The position numbers and the translations under genes are program-made. Under the pieces are notes generated by a model, which worked only from the letters and a program-made list of their open reading frames with translations, had not been told where the DNA came from and ran no database searches. Of a DNA stretch of 64,000 bases, positions 1 to 8,703 are shown piece by piece. Every line of letters begins with the position of its first letter. The first letter of the stretch is position 1. The stretch comes from JAFDZV01 sp035549015 (GTDB lineage Bacteria > Bacteroidota > Ignavibacteria > OLB7), in assembly GCA_035549015.1 (NCBI GenBank), contig DASZRW010000029.1, positions 57,917-121,916 of the forward strand. The letters run 5' to 3'.

Positions 1-1182
1 GAGCGCCACGTACAGGTACAGCGTGTGCGTGCGCGAGCCGCTGCGGCCGGACATCACGAATGCAAGCTCGATCGACTTGTCGCGCAGACGGGTGCGGCCA
101 TTCTCCAGCAGATCGTAGTCCGATGCGATGACGCTCAGGCGGTATCGCCTGCCGCCAAGCGGTATCAGTTGCGGCTTCAGCTGGAATGCTGTGCACTCCG
201 CGCATTGAATGCTCGCCGTGGCAGCGCTGTCGCGGGGGTCCGCCATCCATGAAAGATCCAGAGGGGGCGTGCTGCATGTTCGTGCGGTGGCGTTGAACGA
301 GAGCACGAATGCGGAGGGCATCTCCGCCGGCGCCTGGGCCGGAGGTGCCTCGATGCTCATACGCCTCGCCTCCAGCGGGATAACCGGCTGGGGTGTTACG
401 CCCGGCTGATTGCAGAGGAGCAACACCCAGCGTGATCTCTCCCCCGTCCCTCCCGGCTTCCAGTAGACCTTCGTAACCACGTCCTCGGGACGCAGATCGG
501 GGGTGATGGTCAGCGGCGACTTCTGGTGCGGATCGCCGGGAGTGAACGTGGTTCCCTCGCGATTCAGTACCTCCGCTCCCTTGAACGTCACCACCGTCTG
601 ATAGTCCGCATCCGGGATGTATGGCGTGTACAATTGCGTGGATGGGTCGTAGACCTGACCTATCACACCGCGGAGTGCCGGCCAGCGGTCGGTGCCGTTG
701 TTGATGACGGATCCATCCTTCAATCGCGCACCGGACAACAGGGGATGGCAGACCGAGAGGATACGTTCATCCGTCGCAACTACTCCGGCGACGACTGCCT
801 TGATCCGGATGCGGGAATCCCCCACCTCCGGCCGGTCCACGAATCCCACATACATGTTGTCTCCCTCATCGGCGGCAGCCATGCGCATCGGGGCGGAGCA
901 TTCCTTCGATGCCGTGCCGGGGCCTATCAGCATGCGGACGGCCAGCGGAGCCGCATCCAGCCAGCGGATGGTGTCGTGCGGGAAGAGAAATGCCGCGAAC
1001 GGCGCTTCCTTCCCCGTCCGGGTCTGCCGGTGATGTTGTGCGGCCAGCGGTGCGGGGGCGAACACCAGTACGAGAGCGAACAGCAGTACGTGGGCGAATG
1101 GCAGTACATGCGCGAACAGCAGTACATGCGCGAACAGCGCAGCCCGTCCGTGCCGTCTGCGCATGGGGTACGCAGGGAACAT
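1..1182 (-). CDS. Secreted protein of unknown function, C-terminus cut by window edge
   Basis: An open frame runs from ATG at 1182 to base 1 with no stop, giving at least 394 codons; a second ATG at 1164 is an alternative start. The N-terminus has an arginine-rich stretch (MRRRHGR), a long hydrophobic segment built from FAHVL-type hexapeptides, and a plausible signal cleavage after APLAAQ. The mature part looks like a soluble beta-rich exported protein with scattered cysteines, including CAECTAF. I recognise no family. It is divergent from tilS across a 239-bp spacer. The gene is real by codon use and by the signal peptide; function is open. Confidence 0.7.
   Translation of the reverse strand, partial: MFPAYPMRRRHGRAALFAHVLLFAHVLPFAHVLLFALVLVFAPAPLAAQHHRQTRTGKEAPFAAFLFPHDTIRWLDAAPLAVRMLIGPGTASKECSAPMRMAAADEGDNMYVGFVDRPEVGDSRIRIKAVVAGVVATDERILSVCHPLLSGARLKDGSVINNGTDRWPALRGVIGQVYDPSTQLYTPYIPDADYQTVVTFKGAEVLNREGTTFTPGDPHQKSPLTITPDLRPEDVVTKVYWKPGGTGERSRWVLLLCNQPGVTPQPVIPLEARRMSIEAPPAQAPAEMPSAFVLSFNATARTCSTPPLDLSWMADPRDSAATASIQCAECTAFQLKPQLIPLGGRRYRLSVIASDYDLLENGRTRLRDKSIELAFVMSGRSGSRTHTLYLYVAL
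1060..1131 (-). repeat. Four 18-bp tandem units inside a signal-peptide coding region
   Basis: Units begin at 1060, 1078, 1096 and 1114, each of the form GAA-YRSCAGTACRWGMGC, and a partial fifth follows. On the minus strand each unit encodes a hexapeptide close to FAHVL[L/P], so the repeat forms the hydrophobic core of the signal peptide. Confidence 0.8.
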
Positions 1183-1421
1183 GGAACATCCTGGTTACGT
1201 GTGTCGATCCGGATGGCGTGCGTCCGTTGCGCAGGAACGGGACGCGGGTTGGGGGCGCCGGGCGAAACATACGATCTTCGTGCACGGCGCGCCAGTGCCC
1301 GGCTCCGTTCAATCGTCCGATCGTCGTTCGTTCGGCAGCCATCCTTCTTTCATGGTTTATGGAGCGATACGATTCAGGACGTACGCACGTGCGGAGCATT
1401 CCGTAATTTGACCCCTCATAT

Positions 1422-2864
1422 ATGATTCCATTCTCCCGTACCCTGATAACGTTCCTCCAGCAGATCCGGCGATTCATGCGCCAACACGAGATGCTGCTGG
1501 GGCAGGAAAAGGTGCTCGTTGCTGTAAGCGGCGGCATCGATTCCATGGCGTTGCTCGACCTCATGGCGCGTCTGGCACCGGTTATGAAACTGGAGCTGGC
1601 CGTTGCACACTTCGATCATGGACTTCGCGGCGAGGAGTCGCAGGAGGACGCCATGTTCGTGGTGGAGCAGGCCAAGGCGCGCGGTCTGAAATCCTATGTC
1701 GGCCGTGGTGATATCCGGAAGCTGGCCTCCCTTCAGAGCCTGTCGATCGAGGAGACCGCACGGAAGGCGCGATATCAGTTCCTCTCCCGCGTGGCGCGCA
1801 AGCATGCGTACGATGTTGTCCTGACGGCGCACAACGCCAACGACAACGCCGAGACGCTGCTGCTGAACCTGCTTCGCGGCAGCGGCGTGAGCGGGCTTGC
1901 CGGCATTCCGCCGGTGCGCCCGCTTGTTGAAGAGGTGATCGTATGCCGCCCCCTGCTCGGCACGGAGCGGAGCGAGATCCAGAAGTATGCAGACGAGGTG
2001 GAGCTGAAGTGGCGTGAGGATGCCACCAACGCCACCATGAAGCATACGCGCAATCGCGTCCGTCACGAACTGCTTCCGCTGCTGACGCAGTACAACCCTG
2101 CCATTCTGAATACACTGAACTCCACCGCGGAGATCATGCGTGGCCTGGATCAGTACCTGAGCCACTCCGTGGATCTCTCGATGCGGAGTGTGATTCTCGC
2201 AACCACACCGGAGCAGGTGGATCTGGATATCAATCACCTGAAGCATTACCTGCCGGCCATCCAGGCGGAGATCGTGCAGCGCATCGTTTCCAAGGTGTTC
2301 GACATCCCGCCGGTATCGCATGGCGCGCTGGAGCGCACGCTTGCCCTGATCTGGAAGGAGACCGGATCGAAGGCGGAGCTTGGCGGCGGCCTGACGGCCC
2401 TGCGCGACCGCGAGCGGATCCTGATCCGCTGCGAGCCGCCCCCGATGCTTCCCGTGGAGCGTGGGTTCGCCGTGGGTGCGGCCGTGCAGACGGAGCTCGG
2501 CGTGCTGAACACGGAGCTGATGGAGCGCGCGAGCGTTCGCTTCACGCGCAACAGCCATGTGGAATTCGTTGATGCGGACAAGCTCCCCGAGACCCTGACG
2601 CTTCGTACGTGGCGGGAGGGTGACCGCTTCCATCCGCTCGGCATGACGGGTGAAAAGAAGGTGAGCGACTTCCTCGTGGACAGCAAGGTATCGCTGGACA
2701 AGAAGCGCGAGGTGCTTGTGGTGGCCGATGGCGAGACCATCATCTGGGTATGCGGGATGCGCCTGGATGAGCGCTACAAGGTTGCGCCGCAGACCCAGCG
2801 CGTGCTTCGTATGGAACTGCGGGTCTCCAAACCGGGAAAGCCGGCCGATGAGCGCAAGCGCTGA
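1422..2864 (+). CDS. tilS: tRNA(Ile)-lysidine synthase TilS
   Basis: ATP-dependent ligase that puts lysine on C34 of tRNA-Ile(CAU), converting it to lysidine so that AUA is read as isoleucine; it acts in the cytosol. The PP-loop motif SGGIDSMALL lies at about residues 36-45, followed by AHFDHGLRG and LTAHNANDNAET, the usual TilS active-site blocks. The C-terminal third has the tRNA-binding segment LRTWREGDRFHPLGM. Length 480 aa is normal for the family. The chosen ATG has no clear Shine-Dalgarno; ATG at 1476 is a shorter alternative. The downstream hpt gene overlaps its 3' end, the common tilS-hpt-ftsH order. Confidence 0.96.
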   Translation: MIPFSRTLITFLQQIRRFMRQHEMLLGQEKVLVAVSGGIDSMALLDLMARLAPVMKLELAVAHFDHGLRGEESQEDAMFVVEQAKARGLKSYVGRGDIRKLASLQSLSIEETARKARYQFLSRVARKHAYDVVLTAHNANDNAETLLLNLLRGSGVSGLAGIPPVRPLVEEVIVCRPLLGTERSEIQKYADEVELKWREDATNATMKHTRNRVRHELLPLLTQYNPAILNTLNSTAEIMRGLDQYLSHSVDLSMRSVILATTPEQVDLDINHLKHYLPAIQAEIVQRIVSKVFDIPPVSHGALERTLALIWKETGSKAELGGGLTALRDRERILIRCEPPPMLPVERGFAVGAAVQTELGVLNTELMERASVRFTRNSHVEFVDADKLPETLTLRTWREGDRFHPLGMTGEKKVSDFLVDSKVSLDKKREVLVVADGETIIWVCGMRLDERYKVAPQTQRVLRMELRVSKPGKPADERKR

Positions 2865-3420
2865 ACCACGAGAAGGCCTGATGATCGGCGGGCATCGGTT
2901 CGTGCCGATGATCGATGCCGCCGCGATAGCCGCCGCCGTCCGGCGTATCGGCAGTGAGATCCGGGCCTTGTTCCGGAATACCGATCCGCTGGTGGTGTGC
3001 GTATTGAACGGAGCGGCGTTGTTTCATGCCGACCTGATTCGCGCCATCGGCGGCGAACTCGAGGTGGATTATCTCCGGGTTGGAAGTTACGATGGCGGTA
3101 TGGCTTCCACGGGTCGCATAAATTTTACTGCGGCTCCCGGCACTTCGCCGCGGGATCGAAACGTCATACTGGTCGAGGATATCGTCGACACCGGAAGAAC
3201 CGCTGATCATCTTCGCAGGTATTACCAGCAGGAAGGGGCCGCATCGGTAGCGGTGGCGGCACTTCTGTACAAGCGCGAGGCCGACCTTCTGGGCCATCCT
3301 CCCGAGTTTCTCGGGTTCGAGATCCCCGATCGTTTCGTTGTGGGATACGGGCTCGATTATCGACAGCAGGGGCGAAATCTACCCGCTGTCTACGTGCTCG
3401 AAGCCGGCGGTGCGGCATGA
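2848..3420 (+). CDS. hpt: Hypoxanthine(-guanine) phosphoribosyltransferase
   Basis: Purine salvage enzyme that joins hypoxanthine or guanine to PRPP to give IMP or GMP. The PRPP-binding loop VILVEDIVDTGRTADHL is at about residues 105-121, and the flexible-loop region with RVGSYDGG precedes it. The chosen ATG (190 aa) overlaps the tilS stop by 17 bp; ATG at 2881 gives MIGGHRF and is equally possible. A longer in-frame extension upstream lies wholly inside tilS and is unlikely. It sits between tilS and ftsH, as in many bacteria. Confidence 0.93.
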   Translation: MSASAEPREGLMIGGHRFVPMIDAAAIAAAVRRIGSEIRALFRNTDPLVVCVLNGAALFHADLIRAIGGELEVDYLRVGSYDGGMASTGRINFTAAPGTSPRDRNVILVEDIVDTGRTADHLRRYYQQEGAASVAVAALLYKREADLLGHPPEFLGFEIPDRFVVGYGLDYRQQGRNLPAVYVLEAGGAA

Positions 3421-3485
3421 GGAGCAGGCCCGACGGCAGGGCTGTCGAAGAATGTTGTCTGACTTGATAAGGATCGATACGTCCG

Positions 3486-5576
3486 ATGAGTGATGATATG
3501 AATCAACGGAAGCCCATGCGGCCGATGCCGCAGCGGCGCCCTCCGAACAACAGCGACGACGAAGGGAACATCAACCGCATCGTGAGAACCGTTCTGATCT
3601 GGTTGATGATTATCCTGGGCTGCATCGTGATCTACATGCTCGCGCGCAACAGCGGCGCGCAGCCGGTGCCGGTTACCTACAACGAGTATCTGCGCCTGCT
3701 CCAGACCGATCAGATGAGCCGCGCCACGGTGTACAAGGGGCAGCTGGATGATTACGAGTTCCAGAGCGAACTCCGTTCCCGGCAGGAAGTGATGAGCGAC
3801 GCCGGCAAGAAGGTTCCGGCCGCCATGATCTCCACCAAGCTGCTCGTGATCGACAGCGACGTGCAGAAGCAGTGGATGGATCACGGCCTCACCGTCAGTG
3901 TACAGCAGCAGGGGAACGAGCTGATCACCGCACTGCTGAGTTCGATTCCCTGGATACTGCTGATCGGTGCATGGTTCTTCCTCTTCCGCCGTGTTCAGGG
4001 AGCCGGCACCAAGGGGATCTTCTCCTTCGGCAAGTCGCGGGCCCGCATGCTGAGCGAAACCGCTCCGCGCGTCACCTTCGCAGACGTGGCCGGCGCCGAC
4101 GAGGCCAAGGAGGAACTGCACGAGATCGTGGAGTTCCTTCGCGAGCCGGGCAAGTTCCAGCGCCTCGGCGGCAAGATCCCGCGCGGCGTTCTGCTGCTCG
4201 GGCCTCCGGGAACCGGCAAGACCCTGCTTGCGCGCGCCGTTGCCGGCGAGGCCGGCGTGCAGTATCTCTCGATCTCCGGTGCGGACTTCGTGGAGATGTT
4301 CGTGGGCGTCGGCGCATCGCGTGTGCGCGACCTGTTCGAGCAGGCAAAGAAGATCGCTCCCGCCATCATCTTCATCGACGAGATCGATGCCGTTGGCCGC
4401 CAGCGCGGCGCAGGCCTTGGCGGCGGCCACGATGAGCGCGAGCAGACGCTGAACGCGCTCCTGGTGGAGATGGATGGGTTCGAGCAGAATGTTGGCGTCA
4501 TCATCATCGCGGCAACCAACCGTCCCGATGTGCTCGATCCGGCGCTGCTGCGTCCCGGCCGCTTCGATCGCCAGATCGTGGTGGACCGTCCGGACCGCCG
4601 CGGACGCGAGGGGATCCTGAAGGTGCATACGCGCAACATGCCTCTCGCCGAGAATGTGGATCTGATGACGATCGCGCAGGCCACGCCCGGTTTCTCCGGC
4701 GCGGACCTCGCCAATCTCTGCAACGAGGCCGCCATCTACGCCGCTCGCCGGAACGGCGATCGCGTCACGATGTACGACTTCGAGATGGCGAAGGACAAGC
4801 TGATGCTGGGCCTCGAGCGGCGTACGATGGTGATGTCCGAGGACGAGCGGAAGATGACCGCCTATCACGAGGTTGGCCACGTGCTGGTTGGACACTTCAT
4901 GCCGCAGGGCGATCCGCTCCACAAGGTCACCATCATCCCGCGCGGCCGCGCGCTCGGCGTGACCGCATTCCTTCCGAACGACGATTCGCATTCGCGTTCG
5001 CGCGAGTGGTTCGAGGCGAAGATCGCAATGGCGATGGGAGGCCGCGCTGCGGAGCTTCTGATATTCGGCAACTACACCTCCGGTGCACAGGGGGACATCA
5101 AAACCGTCACGCAGCTTGCACGGCAGATGGTGTGCGAACTCGGAATGTCCGAGACGCTTGGCCCGATCAACTACGCATCGAACGACGGCGAAGTATTCCT
5201 TGGCCGCGACTTCGCAACGCATCGCGACATCAGCGAGGCCACGGCGGAGATCATCGACAAGGAGGTTCGCCGGATCGTGGATGATGGAATGCGCCGCGCG
5301 CAGGATGTGCTTCGGGAGCATATCGACATCCTCCACAGAATGTCGCTGCTGCTTCTGGAGCGCGAGACGCTGGATGCCGAGGAGATCGAGGCCGTTGTGC
5401 GCGGTGAGGAACTTCCACCCATGGAGGTGAAGAAGATGCTTCAGGCGCGGATGGCTACCGGCCAGGCGGCGCCCGAGAAGGGAGCTGCCGCCGCGCCGCC
5501 GCCGCAGACCGTTGGCCCCGCACCGGGCGGCAGCGCTCCGCCTCCGCCATCACGCGATGTGAACGCCGGCGCATGA
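3486..5576 (+). CDS. ftsH: ATP-dependent zinc metalloprotease FtsH
   Basis: Membrane-anchored AAA+ protease that degrades misfolded membrane proteins and short-lived regulators. Two N-terminal membrane segments (about residues 33-53 and 145-165) flank an extracytoplasmic loop. Walker A GPPGTGKT is near residue 240, Walker B IIFIDEIDAVG near 294, the second region of homology ATNRPDVLDPALLRPGR near 342, and the zinc site HEVGH near 461. Length 696 aa is slightly long because of a proline/alanine-rich C-terminal tail. AAGGA sits 13 nt before the ATG. A 14-bp-stem hairpin follows 80 bp downstream. Confidence 0.97.
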   Translation: MSDDMNQRKPMRPMPQRRPPNNSDDEGNINRIVRTVLIWLMIILGCIVIYMLARNSGAQPVPVTYNEYLRLLQTDQMSRATVYKGQLDDYEFQSELRSRQEVMSDAGKKVPAAMISTKLLVIDSDVQKQWMDHGLTVSVQQQGNELITALLSSIPWILLIGAWFFLFRRVQGAGTKGIFSFGKSRARMLSETAPRVTFADVAGADEAKEELHEIVEFLREPGKFQRLGGKIPRGVLLLGPPGTGKTLLARAVAGEAGVQYLSISGADFVEMFVGVGASRVRDLFEQAKKIAPAIIFIDEIDAVGRQRGAGLGGGHDEREQTLNALLVEMDGFEQNVGVIIIAATNRPDVLDPALLRPGRFDRQIVVDRPDRRGREGILKVHTRNMPLAENVDLMTIAQATPGFSGADLANLCNEAAIYAARRNGDRVTMYDFEMAKDKLMLGLERRTMVMSEDERKMTAYHEVGHVLVGHFMPQGDPLHKVTIIPRGRALGVTAFLPNDDSHSRSREWFEAKIAMAMGGRAAELLIFGNYTSGAQGDIKTVTQLARQMVCELGMSETLGPINYASNDGEVFLGRDFATHRDISEATAEIIDKEVRRIVDDGMRRAQDVLREHIDILHRMSLLLLERETLDAEEIEAVVRGEELPPMEVKKMLQARMATGQAAPEKGAAAAPPPQTVGPAPGGSAPPPPSRDVNAGA

Positions 5577-5655
5577 CCGGGGTGAGCCTCCAGGCAGATC
5601 GTTACCCGGATTCCTTCGGGCGGATCGGTCCCGTTCGTTAACAATACGTTATGTT

Positions 5656-5687
5656 AGCGCCCGTTCATGGTCACATGAACGGGCGCT
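5656..5687 (+). terminator. Strong hairpin after ftsH
   Basis: Perfect 14-bp stem (5656-5669 with 5674-5687) and a GTCA loop. The following GTTCATTATCCTT is only moderately T-rich, so this may be a terminator or an RNA-stabilising 3' end. Confidence 0.7.
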
Positions 5688-5811
5688 GTTCATTATCCTT
5701 CCATGTTGCCATGCGGCCGGCCCTTCATCGTTCAGATCGCTCGCCTTCATGCATCAGCCGAACCAACACGTAGAACCGCGGACACGTCCCGTTGCGAGCT
5801 CTCGCATTTCG

Positions 5812-6453
5812 ATGCGTAGCGAGATCCAGCGAAAGATGATTCATCTCAGCTCCATCTCGATACCCGTCCTCTATGTGTGGGCAACACGGCCGTTGATGCT
5901 CTGGATCTTCATCCCGCTCACCATTGTCGCGTTCGCAACGGAGTACCTGCGCCTGAACGTGCCTGCGGTTGGTAACTTCATCAACACATGGTTTGGTTCG
6001 ATGCTTCGAACCCACGAGCTTGCCTCGGAGAATTCCAGGCTGAGCGGTGCAACCTATGTGGTGCTGTCTGCCGCGCTCTGCATTCTGATCTTCCCGAAGG
6101 TCGTGACCATTGCAGCGTTCGCCGTGCTCATCATCAGCGACACCGCATCCGCACTCTACGGCCGGCGCTTCGGTCGCCGCAAGTTCCTCTCCAAGAGCCT
6201 GGAGGGCTCCTCAGCGTTCGTGGTGACGGCCGTTGCCGTGGTGCTGGTGGTTGCCGCCGTCTTCCATGCATCATCGGTCTTCGTGATTGCGGGGATCATT
6301 GCGTCGATCGTTGCGGCCGTGGCGGAGGCGATGAGCTACGGCGTGAACATCGACGACAACCTGACCATCCCCATGGCCTTCGGCCTTACGATGTGGGGAC
6401 TGCTTGTCCTTCTTGGCGGTGCGGATACGGCAGCGCTGCTGGCGGTACAATAG
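5812..6453 (+). CDS. Dolichol/phytol-kinase-like (SEC59/DGK1/VTE5) membrane protein
   Basis: Polytopic membrane protein with about six hydrophobic segments. The segment IISDTASALYGRRFGRR (about residues 110-126) followed by SLEGSSAF matches the conserved cytoplasmic signature of CTP-dependent polyprenol, phytol and diacylglycerol kinases. The family phosphorylates long-chain prenyl or lipid alcohols at the membrane. I chose ATG 5812 because MRSEIQRKMIHLSS resembles the usual start; ATG 5749 adds 21 unrelated residues. Substrate cannot be read from sequence. A DUF92/VTE6-like gene, the possible next step in phytol salvage, lies at 29197. Confidence 0.75.
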   Translation: MRSEIQRKMIHLSSISIPVLYVWATRPLMLWIFIPLTIVAFATEYLRLNVPAVGNFINTWFGSMLRTHELASENSRLSGATYVVLSAALCILIFPKVVTIAAFAVLIISDTASALYGRRFGRRKFLSKSLEGSSAFVVTAVAVVLVVAAVFHASSVFVIAGIIASIVAAVAEAMSYGVNIDDNLTIPMAFGLTMWGLLVLLGGADTAALLAVQ

Positions 6454-6598
6454 CCTCCCCTGCCGGCCTCTCTCTACAGCCCGGGCCGCCCGCCTCTGTG
6501 CGTTCGCAATGCATGTCGCCCGCAGGTTCGCCCCGGTCGGTTGCGAGCACCGATGCGCGGCACCGTGCGAGTATCCCGAGAACCAAGCCCTGATCACC

Positions 6599-8236
6599 GT
6601 GTTTGCTACGCCACAGGCCACTGCCCGCTATCATGAACGCTTCCCCGGGTATTACCGGTCCGTACTGGGCCGCACCGGCCTGGCCGTTTCCGGAGCCGGG
6701 TTCGGCGGATATCGTGTAAGCGCCGGCATTCCGTCGCACGGCGCCGCGCTGGAGGCCGCGCTCCGGTCCGGCGTCAACCTTGTTGATACCTCCGCCAACT
6801 ATGCCGACGGGGGAAGCGAGCGGTTGATCGGCGAGACGATCGCGCGGCTCGTGGCCGAAGGCTCCATCGCGCGCCAGGAGATCGTGGTGGTGACCAAGGG
6901 AGGCTACATTCAGGGGAGCAACTATGCGATGGCGCGCGAGCGCGTGGAGGCAGGGAGCGGCTTCCTGGAGGTGGTGGAGTATGCGGAGGGGCTGTGGCAC
7001 TGCATCTCTCCGGAGTTCCTGGAGGATCAGATCACGCGGTCGCTGGATCGCCTCGCGATGCCCGGCATCGATCTCTATCTGCTCCACAACCCCGAGTACT
7101 ACCTTTCATGGGCCGCGAAGCACCGCATGCCGCTCGATGAAGCGCGCGCAGAATACTACCGCCGCATTCGCAATGCCTTCGAGTACCTGGAGAGCGAGGT
7201 GGAGCGCGGACGCATCGCATGGTACGGCATCTCCTCCAACAGCATTCCGCATGCCGCCCGGGATCCGGACTTCACATCGTTGGAGGAATGTGTTCGCATC
7301 GCAGAGATGCGTTCGCTGATCCATCACTTCGCCGCCGTTCAGTTGCCGGCCAATCTCGTGGAGCGCGGTTTCGTTACGGAGCAGAACCAGTCCGGCGGCA
7401 GAACCGCGATCGCGTATGCACGCGAGAAGAATCTGGGCGTGCTGATCAATCGTCCGTTGAATGCCATCACCGGGAGCGGGCTTGTACGGCTGGCGGATTT
7501 CCCGTCCGCGAACCAGCCGTTCAACGAGGGCGACGTGCAGCCCCTGATTATGCGGGCCATGGAGCTGGAGGAACATTTCAGGAGAGATATCCTGCCGGGG
7601 CTCGGTCTGGATGCGGAAGCACACGAGACCGTTGCCGAGTGCGCCACGATCGGCGGGGTGCTGGATGAGCACTGGCAATCGTTCGGCGGCATCGAACGAT
7701 ACAACGATCTCCTTGCCCAGGTGTTCGCGCCGCGACTGAACCTGCTTGCGCGTCTCTTCGGGGCCGGCGATGCGCGTGACGGTGAGGATGCGGAGGAGAC
7801 AGGAGGGGAAGTACGGGAGTGGAGCGGGGAGTACCTGCCGGCGGTGCGTGAGCTCCTGCGCGTTGTCGGGCTCTACTATGCCCGCTCGGCGCAGAGGCGC
7901 TCGGACAGGATGCGTGCGCAGTTGCATCGGGATCTGAGGAACGCGTGGAGCGCCGGCGGCGCGAGCGTGGAAGGAGCGGCAACGAACGGCGAGGCCGCCG
8001 CGCTGAGGAATGAGGCAGCGGCGCTGAGGAACGAGGTGGCGGCGCTGAGGAACGAGGCAGCGGCGACTCCCGCCGGAACACTCTCCTCCCTTGCAATCCG
8101 GATGCTGCTTGGCGTTGAGGGCGTCGATACCGTGCTGGTGGGAATGCGGCGCCTTGACTACGTGGAGGACGTTCTCGCCGCGCTTGCTGCGGGGCCGCTG
8201 GGGGGTGAGGCCGCCTGGCGGGCGGGAGCGGTGTGA
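6599..8236 (+). CDS. Aldo/keto reductase with a long C-terminal insertion
   Basis: NAD(P)H-dependent oxidoreductase of the AKR fold; substrate unknown. LGRTGLAVSGAGFGGYRV, NLVDTSANYADGGSE (catalytic Asp and Tyr), VVVTKGG (catalytic Lys) and YLLHNPE (catalytic His) are all visible in order. The final AKR strand and helix, LLGVEGVDTVLVGMRR, appears only near the end. Between them lies a helical insertion ending in a heptad repeat (E-A-A-A-L-R-N). GTG 6599 (545 aa) is chosen because similarity begins just after it; the frame stays open upstream to 6404 and ATG 6509 is an alternative. A terminator-like hairpin follows at 8319. Confidence 0.85.
   Translation: MFATPQATARYHERFPGYYRSVLGRTGLAVSGAGFGGYRVSAGIPSHGAALEAALRSGVNLVDTSANYADGGSERLIGETIARLVAEGSIARQEIVVVTKGGYIQGSNYAMARERVEAGSGFLEVVEYAEGLWHCISPEFLEDQITRSLDRLAMPGIDLYLLHNPEYYLSWAAKHRMPLDEARAEYYRRIRNAFEYLESEVERGRIAWYGISSNSIPHAARDPDFTSLEECVRIAEMRSLIHHFAAVQLPANLVERGFVTEQNQSGGRTAIAYAREKNLGVLINRPLNAITGSGLVRLADFPSANQPFNEGDVQPLIMRAMELEEHFRRDILPGLGLDAEAHETVAECATIGGVLDEHWQSFGGIERYNDLLAQVFAPRLNLLARLFGAGDARDGEDAEETGGEVREWSGEYLPAVRELLRVVGLYYARSAQRRSDRMRAQLHRDLRNAWSAGGASVEGAATNGEAAALRNEAAALRNEVAALRNEAAATPAGTLSSLAIRMLLGVEGVDTVLVGMRRLDYVEDVLAALAAGPLGGEAAWRAGAV
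7991..8065 (+). repeat. 21-bp tandem repeat encoding a heptad (3.6 copies)
   Basis: Units start at 7991, 8012 and 8033, with a partial one at 8054. Each encodes one heptad E-[AV]-A-A-L-R-N, so the array is in frame and predicts a short coiled-coil helix within the aldo/keto reductase insertion. Confidence 0.9.
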
Positions 8237-8318
8237 ACGACTGCGTCCCGCGCCACCGGCCGGCCGATGCTGCGGGCGCCGGCACGGTGAGCCGCCGCGA
8301 CGGCATGGAGGAATAGCA

Positions 8319-8348
8319 AACGGGAGGAGCCGTGCGGCCCCTCCCGTT
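8319..8348 (+). terminator. Terminator-like hairpin after the aldo/keto reductase
   Basis: A 9-bp stem AACGGGAGG / CCTCCCGTT (8319-8327 with 8340-8348) encloses a 12-nt loop and is followed by CTGTTCTC. Confidence 0.6.
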
Positions 8349-8373
8349 CTGTTCTCGAGAATCGGCGTCTGCC

Positions 8374-8523
8374 AAGTACTTGCGAAGAAGTATCCTGATA
8401 TGCTCTGAAGAGCACGTTGGGCCGGAGTTGTACTCCGGCCCCATTCTTCCGATGACGATCGCGGAGTCACACTCCGCGATAACAGATCGATGTCCTATCA
8501 GAAATCAATGCCCTCTGTACGTA
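8374..8523 (+). repeat. 150-bp dispersed palindromic repeat, copy A
   Basis: This block is repeated in inverted orientation at 47661-47810, co-linear over 150 bp with 8 mismatches by eye. It contains three compact palindromes: TGCTCTGAAGAGCA; the arms GGCCGGAGT and ACTCCGGCC around TGT; and the arms TCGCGGAGT and ACTCCGCGA around CAC. Both copies lie between the 3' ends of genes. No transposase is seen inside. It resembles a REP/BIME-like or MITE-like non-coding element. The rest of the 8237-8703 spacer shows only the hairpin at 8319. Confidence 0.9.
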
Positions 8524-8703
8524 GTGCACCACGGTGAGCGGGACCATTACGGTCACGTCGCCCGGTATTCCGTTCCGGGCCGGACACTCGGGGAGTGCAG
8601 CCTGCAGTGATGAAGAGGCCTGGTGCCGGGCCGGTGAAGTGCGGATTGCCGCATGGCTCCCGGGTCTGGTGGGGACCATGCGTACCGTGGCAGGCGAGCC
8701 TAT

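Noticed and set aside
3390..5336. 648-codon open frame antisense to ftsH
   Set aside because: Shadow of ftsH produced by high GC and codon bias; no domains or signal, and ftsH motifs are complete on the plus strand.
6404..6598. 65-residue N-terminal extension of the aldo/keto reductase
   Set aside because: Overlaps the upstream gene and is Cys/Arg-rich without AKR similarity; GTG 6599 fits the domain start.
8374..8523. Shared peptide encoded by both copies of the 150-bp repeat
   Set aside because: The similar translations simply reflect the DNA repeat; palindromes dominate and no start or stop is conserved.
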